Positions 57,739 through 64,000 of a stretch of 64,000 bases of DNA are shown one piece after another. This DNA is from Macrostomum hystrix (lineage: Eukaryota; Platyhelminthes; Macrostomidae). Each line of letters opens with the position of its first letter. Positions within the stretch are counted from its first letter, which is position 1. Position numbers and translations under genes: made by a program. The notes under the pieces were generated by a model. It did not search any database, had not been told where the DNA came from, and was given only the letters and a program-made list of their open reading frames with translations. Location of the stretch: NCBI GenBank assembly GCA_950097015.1, contig CATNEN010000031.1, positions 1,426,001 through 1,490,000 on the forward strand, read 5' to 3'.

Positions 57739-60640
57739 TGACAGTCCATGTCAGCAGCAGAAGCAGCAGCAGAAGCAGCAGCAGAAGCAGGGCGCCAGCG
57801 AGAGGCAACGATTTGTTAGACGACTAAGGCAACTGTACGGCGATCAGCTGTTTAAGCCTGGCATGTACACCGCAGGCATCGAACATCAGCTGGGTCCTGG
57901 GCCGGAGCCGTCAACGCTGCTTCGCGCTCTGTCGGACATTCAGGTTTGTGTTCTTTTGTTGTACTAGACACAAGAATAAGAAAAAGAAGGAAATATAATA
58001 ATTGCAGGAGGGCTGCGGGCAATGGCACATCATTTGGTGACACTAGACCCGCTGCCAGCAAGGAAGCAATTTTACCCATTTCTCTGACTCATGAGCACAC
58101 ACGCACACAGATACTGTACGCAGGCACACGTTCACACAGGGATGTACATCTGCCCTGTTAGATGAATTTAGCTAACGATTACTTTGTGTCCATTTATTTA
58201 TCCAGTGATGAATCGAAAGTTCTAGAAAGTTTCAGTTCTAGAAGGTTCCGGAAAACACGTACGTAAATAAATTATAATTAAATATTAGCACTACTCTACT
58301 AATAGCGGCAGTGCAAGGAAACACATCGTAAGTCAGTCAATTCGAGTCAGTCCGACTCACGATTTGAAGGTCGGGGGTTCGATTTCTGACTCCACTGGAA
58401 CAATTTTTGTCTTTTAGCAAGACACTTAACTATACATTGTTTCACTTCATCCAGCTGTTAAATGAATACAAGCATTAGCTGGGGTAATTTAGGATAGGTG
58501 TGGCGTTCGCCTAGTCCATGGACTGAACAGCCGTACGTGGCCTTCAGATGCGCCGCGCAATAGCTGCGGCTGTGCTTTCGGCTCCAGGTCTGGCTAAATT
58601 GGGTCAGGTGTAGTCAGTTAAAAATTATTTATTATTTATTTACCAGTATTTCAGTATTTACCAATGTCAGGCTCCCTGCTCACTGCACTTCTATTCTCAA
58701 TGACCCGCCCCTCTGGCAGTCGATTCGCGGTCGCGTGATCGACAAGCCACCTGGCGGGACCTTCAGTTCGTCGCCAACGAAACCAAACGCCGACGGATCC
58801 ATGGTGTTCGAGTGGTGCGACAACTCGCACAATAGCAACAAAAGCGGCAGAAATGCCCTGATTCCGGGGCTCTCACAGCGCATTAACAAACGATTATCAG
58901 TGAAACGCAACATTGATAAATGGGTCTATCTGTACTTCCGGGCACGCCGGATCTCCTGGGAGTTCATCGTGCAGGAGGAGGGAACGAACAACAGCCAGAT
59001 CAACTACTTCAGCGATGGCGTCATTGACAAATGGACGGTCAAGCTGCGTTTTAGAATACTTCGAGAGGCTGCCATGAAAGTTGCCATCCTGGCCTTCCTA
59101 AGCCGCATGGGACTGGACAAGGAGGCTGACATGGTCTTTACCACCGATGGCTTCTATGGAGACCTCCTGGTTGGCAGCATGGCGGGGCGAGGCAGCGCAC
59201 CGAGGCGGGGCACCGTGCCGCATCGCGTGGTGAGAACTGGCGACTGATGGATAGGGAGCAGCTAACTGATGGATAGGGAGCAGCTGACTGATGGATAGGG
59301 AGCAGCTGACTGATGGATAGGGAGCAGCTGACTGATGGATAGGGAGCAGCTGACTGATGGATAGGGAGCAGCTGACTGATGGATAGGGAGTAGGTGACTG
59401 ATGGATAGGGAGTAGGTGACTGATGGATAGGGAGCAGCTGACTGATGGATAGGGAGCAGCTGACTGATGGATAGGGAGCAGCTGACTGATGGATAGGGAG
59501 CAGCTGACTGATGGATAGGGAGCAGCTGACTGATGGATAGGGAGCAGCTGACTGATGGATAGGGAGCAGCTGACTGATGGATAGGGAGCAGCTGACTGAT
59601 GGATAGGGAGCAGCTAACTGATGGATAGGGAGCAGCTAACTGATGGATAGGGAGCAGCTGACTGATGGATAGGGAGCAGCTGACTGATGGATAGGGAGCA
59701 GCTAACTGATGGATAGGGAGCAGCTGACTGATGGATAGGGAGCAGCTGACTGATGGATAGGGAGCAGCTGACTGATGGATAGGGAGCAGCTGACTGATGG
59801 ATAGGGAGCAGCTGACTGATGGATAGGGAGCAGCTGACTGATGGATAGGGAGCAGCTGACTGATGGATAGGGAGCAGCTGACTGATGGATAGGGAGCAGC
59901 TGACTGATGGATAGGGAGCAGCTGACTGATGGATAGGGAGCAGCTGACTGATGGATAGGGAGCAGCTGACTGATGGATAGGGAGCAGCTAACTGATGTAT
60001 AGGGAGTAGGTGACTGATGGATAGGGAGCAGCTGACTGATGGATAGGGAGCAGCTAACTGATGGATAGGGAGCAGCTAACTGATGTATAGGGAGTAGGTG
60101 ACTGATGGATAGGGAGCAGCTGACTGATGGATAGGGAGCAGCTGACTGATGGATAGGGAGCAGCTGACTGATGGATAGGGAGCAGCTGACTGATGGATAG
60201 GGAGCAGCTGACTGATGGATAGGGAGCAGCTGACTGATGGATAGGGAGTAGGTGACTGATGGATAGGGAGTAGGTGACTGATGGATAAGGAGCAGCTGAC
60301 TGATGGATAGGGAGTTGGTGAATGGGTAGCGAAGAGTACAAAAAGCAAAATTGTTACGCACGTATCTGAAACGCGAGTGCTGAAAAATGTTAATTCCCAG
60401 ATTGGCCCCAACACCACTGCCGATGCGCTGGGCCTACAGAACGGTGACAGCGTGTTCGTGGTTCGCGCCAGTCTCGCGCTTCGCTCGAATGTCCAGGCTC
60501 ACATCCAAGCCGCTCAGAATCGTTTCGCTTTCGGCTACGGCAGAGCCAACAGTGACGATCACGGTGACGGAGAAGCCAAAGAAGCCGATTCGATTGAAGA
60601 TTCGAGTATAATTGACAGCGATACCTCCACTCGAAGCTGA
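57410..60640 (+). CDS. Unrecognised three-exon gene with a SUMO/Rad60-like C-terminus
   Basis: Exons 57410-57943, 58720-59229 and 60401-60640 (TGA); all junctions are phase 0, giving 427 residues if the ATG at 57410 is right. Exon 1 ends with a poly-Ala tract, a Gln/Lys run and a helix (ERQRFVRRLRQLYGDQLF). Exon 2 has GRVIDKPPGGTFSSSPT, WVYLYFRARRISWEFIVQ and VKLRFRILREAAMKVAIL. Exon 3 opens IGPNTTADALGLQNGDSVFV. The run from VKLRFRI through FTTDG to PNTTADALGL-GD-VFV resembles the SUMO-like domain of Rad60/NIP45 proteins, interrupted by a Gly/Arg insertion. The tail is acidic and disordered. I do not recognise the family. The part before about 57672 may be UTR or transposon-derived, since an acceptor-like TTTCCAG lies there. 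Confidence 0.6.
57585..57672 (+). other. tRNA-like sequence with B-box in the 5' part of the third gene
   Basis: GAGTTCGATTCCCG matches a tRNA T-arm/box B, preceded by sequence with tRNA-like spacing. The remaining arms do not fold convincingly and no CCA-end context is present, so this is probably a decayed SINE of another family, not a tRNA gene. Confidence 0.3.
57944..58344. other. Intron segment of the third gene
   Basis: Unique AT-rich sequence with a short CACACA/CAGGCACAC-like stretch near 58090-58140; nothing else recognised. The SINE follows. Confidence 0.5.
58345..58640 (+). mobile_element. tRNA-derived SINE in the intron of the third gene
   Basis: Carries GGTCGGGGGTTCGATT, TTTTAGCAAGACACTTAAC, AGTCCATGGACTGAACAGC and an AT-rich tail. 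The A-box end is degraded. It lies in the intron between 57943 and 58720. Confidence 0.85.
59232..60315. repeat. 22-bp minisatellite starting at a 5' splice site
   Basis: About 49 units of GACTGATGGATAGGGAGCAG plus CT, with GTAGGT and CTAACT variants. It begins 3-15 nt after the donor at 59229 and fills the whole intron up to about 85 nt from the acceptor at 60400. Confidence 0.95.
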
Positions 60641-61009
60641 CTACTGATATTCGAGCTCAACTGTCGAATCTCGAATATGGGTAGACAATTTTAGTAAGAC
60701 AGTAGAGAAACATGTCATTTATTTAGTATAGTGGAATTTGACAGGATTTTAATAATTTATCAATAGGTCTTCAAAGAATGGAAATATTAATCTGCCAAAT
60801 ATGATATTTGCACTTCTTACTAGCTCATAGCTACCTTTACATGGCTTGAAGCCTTAATGCTGCTGCTTAAGACTAAAATTCTCATTATTCTTGTCTCTGC
60901 GTATAATATTTTGTTGCTGTAAAAGTACTTTAGATATTGTAATATAAGATTCGAGTAGCTAAAAGTACCAGAAAAAAAAATTGAGTGCCAGATACAGCAG
61001 TAGAGTTCC
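60641..61009. other. Downstream flank of the third gene
   Basis: AT-rich sequence following the stop codon, presumably 3' UTR and flank. No second gene seen. Confidence 0.5.
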
Positions 61010-61204
61010 AGACAAAACCGTAGAGTGCTATAGACAAAGCTGCAGAGTGCTAGACAAAGCCGTAGAGTGCCAGACAAAGCCGTAGAGTGCTATAGACAAA
61101 GCCGTAGAGTGCTATAGACAAAGCTGTAGAGTGCCAGACAAAGCCGTAGAGTGCTAGACAAAGCCGTAGAGTGTCAGATATAAGGCTGTAGAGTGTCAGA
61201 TAAA
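61010..61204. repeat. Short degenerate repeat preceding the 42-bp satellite
   Basis: Units of AAAGCCGTAGAGTGCCAGAC, about 18-21 bp. The GTAGAGTG / AGATAAAGC words are shared with the 42-bp unit that follows, suggesting the longer unit grew from the shorter one. Confidence 0.85.
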
Positions 61205-64000
61205 GCCGTAGATGGTCAGTTATACTACTGTGGAGTGTTAGATAAAGCCGTAGATGGTCAGTTATACTACTGTGGAGTGTTAGATAAAGCTGTAGATAGT
61301 CAGTTATACTACTGTGGAGTGTTAGATAAAGCTGTAGATAGTCAGTTATACTACTGTGGAGTGTTAGATAAAGCTGTAGATGGTCAGTTATACTACTGTG
61401 GAGTGTTAGATAAAGCTGTAGATAGTCAGTTATACTACTGTGGAGTGTTAGATAAAGCTGTAGATAGTCAGTTATACTACTGTGGAGTGTTAGATAAAGC
61501 TGTAGATGGTCAGTTATACTACTGTGGAGTGTTAGATAAAGCCGTAGATGGCCAGTTATACTACTGTGGAGTGTTAGATAAAGCTGTAGATGGTCAGTTA
61601 TACTACTGTGGAGTGTTAGATAAAGCCGTAGATAGTCAGTTATACTACTGTGGAGTGTTAGATAAAGCTGTAGATGGTCAGTTATACTACTGTGGAGTGT
61701 TAGATAAAGCCGTAGATGGTCAGTTATACTACTGTGGAGTGTTAGATAAAGCTGTAGATGGTCAGTTATACTACTGTGGAGTGTTAGATAAAGCCGTAGA
61801 TGGTCAGTTATACTACTGTGGAGTGTTAGATAAAGCCGTAGATAGTCAGTTATACTACTGTGGAGTGTTAGATAAAGCTGTAGATGGTCAGTTATACTAC
61901 TGTGGAGTGTTAGATAAAGCTGTAGATAGTCAGTTATACTACTGTGGAGTGTTAGATAAAGCTGTAGATAGTCAGTTATACTACTGTGGAGTGTTAGATA
62001 AAGCTGTAGATGGTCAGTTATACTACTGTGGAGTGTTAGATAAAGCTGTAGATGGTCAGTTATACTACTGTGGAGTGTTAGATAAAGCTGTAGATAGTCA
62101 GTTATACTACTGTGGAGTGTTAGATAAAGCTGTAGATAGTCAGTTATACTACTGTGGAGTGTTAGATAAAGCTGTAGATGGTCAGTTATACTACTGTGGA
62201 GTGTTAGATAAAGCCGTAGATGGCCAGTTATACTACTGTGGAGTGTTAGATAAAGCTGTAGATGGTCAGTTATACTACTGTGGAGTGTTAGATAAAGCCG
62301 TAGATAGTCAGTTATACTACTGTGGAGTGTTAGATAAAGCTGTAGATGGTCAGTTATACTACTGTGGAGTGTTAGATAAAGCCGTAGATGGTCAGTTATA
62401 CTACTGTGGAGTGTTAGATAAAGCTGTAGATGGTCAGTTATACTACTGTGGAGTGTTAGATAAAGCCGTAGATGGTCAGTTATACTACTGTGGAGTGTTA
62501 GATAAAGCCGTAGATAGTCAGTTATACTACTGTGGAGTGTTAGATAAAGCTGTAGATGGTCAGTTATACTACTGTGGAGTGTTAGATAAAGCTGTAGATA
62601 GTCAGTTATACTACTGTGGAGTGTTAGATAAAGCTGTAGATAGTCAGTTATACTACTGTGGAGTGTTAGATAAAGCTGTAGATGGTCAGTTATACTACTG
62701 TGGAGTGTTAGATAAAGCCGTAGATAGTCAGTTATACTACTGTGGAGTGTTAGATAAAGCTGTAGATAGTCAGTTATACTACTGTGGAGTGTTAGATAAA
62801 GCTGTAGATAGTCAGTTATACTACTGTGGAGTGTTAGATAAAGCTGTAGATAGTCAGTTATACTACTGTGGAGTGTTAGATAAAGCTGTAGATAGTCAGT
62901 TATACTACTGTGGAGTGTTAGATAAAGCTGTAGATGGTCAGTTATACTACTGTGGAGTGTTAGATAAAGCCGTAGATAGTCAGTTATACTACTGTGGAGT
63001 GTTAGATAAAGCTGTAGATGGTCAGTTATACTACTGTGGAGTGTTAGATAAAGCTGTAGATAGTCAGTTATACTACTGTGAGGTGTTAGATAAAGCTGTA
63101 GATAGTCAGTTATACTACTGTGGAGTGTTAGATAAAGCTGTAGATAGTCAGTTATACTACTGTGGAGTGTTAGGTAAAGCCGTAGATGGTCAGTTATACT
63201 GCTGTGGAGTGTTAGATAAAGCTGTAGATGGTCAGTTATACTACTGTGGAGTGTTAGATAAAGCTGTAGATGGTCAGTTATACTACTGTGGAGTGTTAGA
63301 TAAAGCCGTAGATGGTCAGTTATACTACTATGGAGTGTTAGATAAAGCTGTAGATAGTCAGTTATACTACTGTGGAGTGTTAGATAAAGCTGTAGATGGT
63401 CAGTTATACTACTGTGGAGTGTTAGATAAAGCCGTAGATGGTCAGTTATACTACTGTGGAGTGTTAGATAAAGCTGTAGATAGTCAGTTATACTACTGTG
63501 GAGTGTTAGATAAAGCTGTAGATAGTCAGTTATACTACTGTGGAGTGTTAGATAAAGCTGTAGATGGCCAGTTATACTACTGTGGAGTGTTAGATAAAGC
63601 CGTAGATGGTCAGTTATACTACTGTGGAGTGTTAGATAAAGCTGTAGATGGTCAGTTATACTACTGTGGAGTGTTAGATAAAGCCGTAGATAGTCAGTTA
63701 TACTACTGTGGAGTGTTAGATAAAGCTGTAGATGGTCAGTTATACTACTGTGGAGTGTTAGATAAAGCTGTAGATAGTCAGTTATACTACTGTGAGGTGT
63801 TAGATAAAGCTGTAGATAGTCAGTTATACTACTGTGGAGTGTTAGATAAAGCCGTAGATAGTCAGTTATACTACTGTGGAGTGTTAGGTAAAGCCGTAGA
63901 TGGTCAGTTATACTGCTGTGGAGTGTTAGATAAAGCTGTAGATGGTCAGTTATACTACTGTGGAGTGTTAGATAAAGCTGTAGATGGTCAGTTATACTAC
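61205..64000. repeat. 42-bp satellite with higher-order structure, runs off the right edge
   Basis: More than 66 units containing GTCAGTTATACTACTGTGGA and GTGTTAGATAAAGC, with binary variation at CTGTAG/CCGTAG and GATGG/GATAG. Rare markers recur at multiples of the unit: GATGGCCAG at 672 and 1,344 bp, CTGTGAGGTG, TAGGTAAAGCC and ACTGCTGTGG each at 714 bp. Confidence 0.97.

Overview
The window is nuclear DNA of an invertebrate animal. The evidence is short exons with consensus GT/AG splice sites and conserved phases, animal-specific synaptic and mitochondrial-transport proteins, a tRNA-derived SINE family and a hAT-type MITE. A lophotrochozoan or flatworm-like genome is a guess from its repeat-rich, polyQ-rich style; no species can be named. 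More than half of the window is minisatellite DNA lying almost entirely in introns and gene flanks, so most of the very long open frames are repeat artefacts.

Layout. (1) 1-7359, minus strand: the 5' nine coding exons of a TRAK/Milton gene, the kinesin-mitochondrion adaptor; its 3' end runs off the left edge. (2) 7360-13311: AT-rich intergenic DNA with no convincing gene, apart from one candidate exon, a GACA tract between 57-bp inverted repeats, and a 24-bp minisatellite. (3) About 13312-41303, plus strand: a large active-zone scaffold gene of the RIM/Piccolo/Fife family. It has an N-terminal helix and zinc finger, an acidic repeat region, coiled coil, PDZ, polyQ, C2A and C2B. Exon phases close perfectly over the last 13 exons (3,495 nt, ending in a stop). 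(4) 33966-44878 is repeated head to tail as about 44879-55790 at near identity. The second unit carries a second set of the last five Fife-like exons with no 5' part, so it is either a recent tandem duplication or an assembly duplication. (5) 57410-60640, plus strand: an unrecognised three-exon gene whose C-terminus resembles a SUMO/Rad60-like fold. (6) 61205-64000: a 42-bp satellite with higher-order structure running off the right edge.

TRAK and the Fife-like gene are divergently arranged about 6 kb apart; both act in neurons, but nothing in the sequence shows co-regulation. The most unusual property is architectural. Nearly every intron has its own, different minisatellite, many begin within about 30 nt of a 5' splice site, several show higher-order repeats, and two unrelated arrays share the same CCAATCAGAGA core. 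Transposons are nested in this landscape: a hAT MITE (itself carrying a minisatellite) sits inside a SINE, and the 10.9-kb duplication breakpoint falls inside another SINE fragment.
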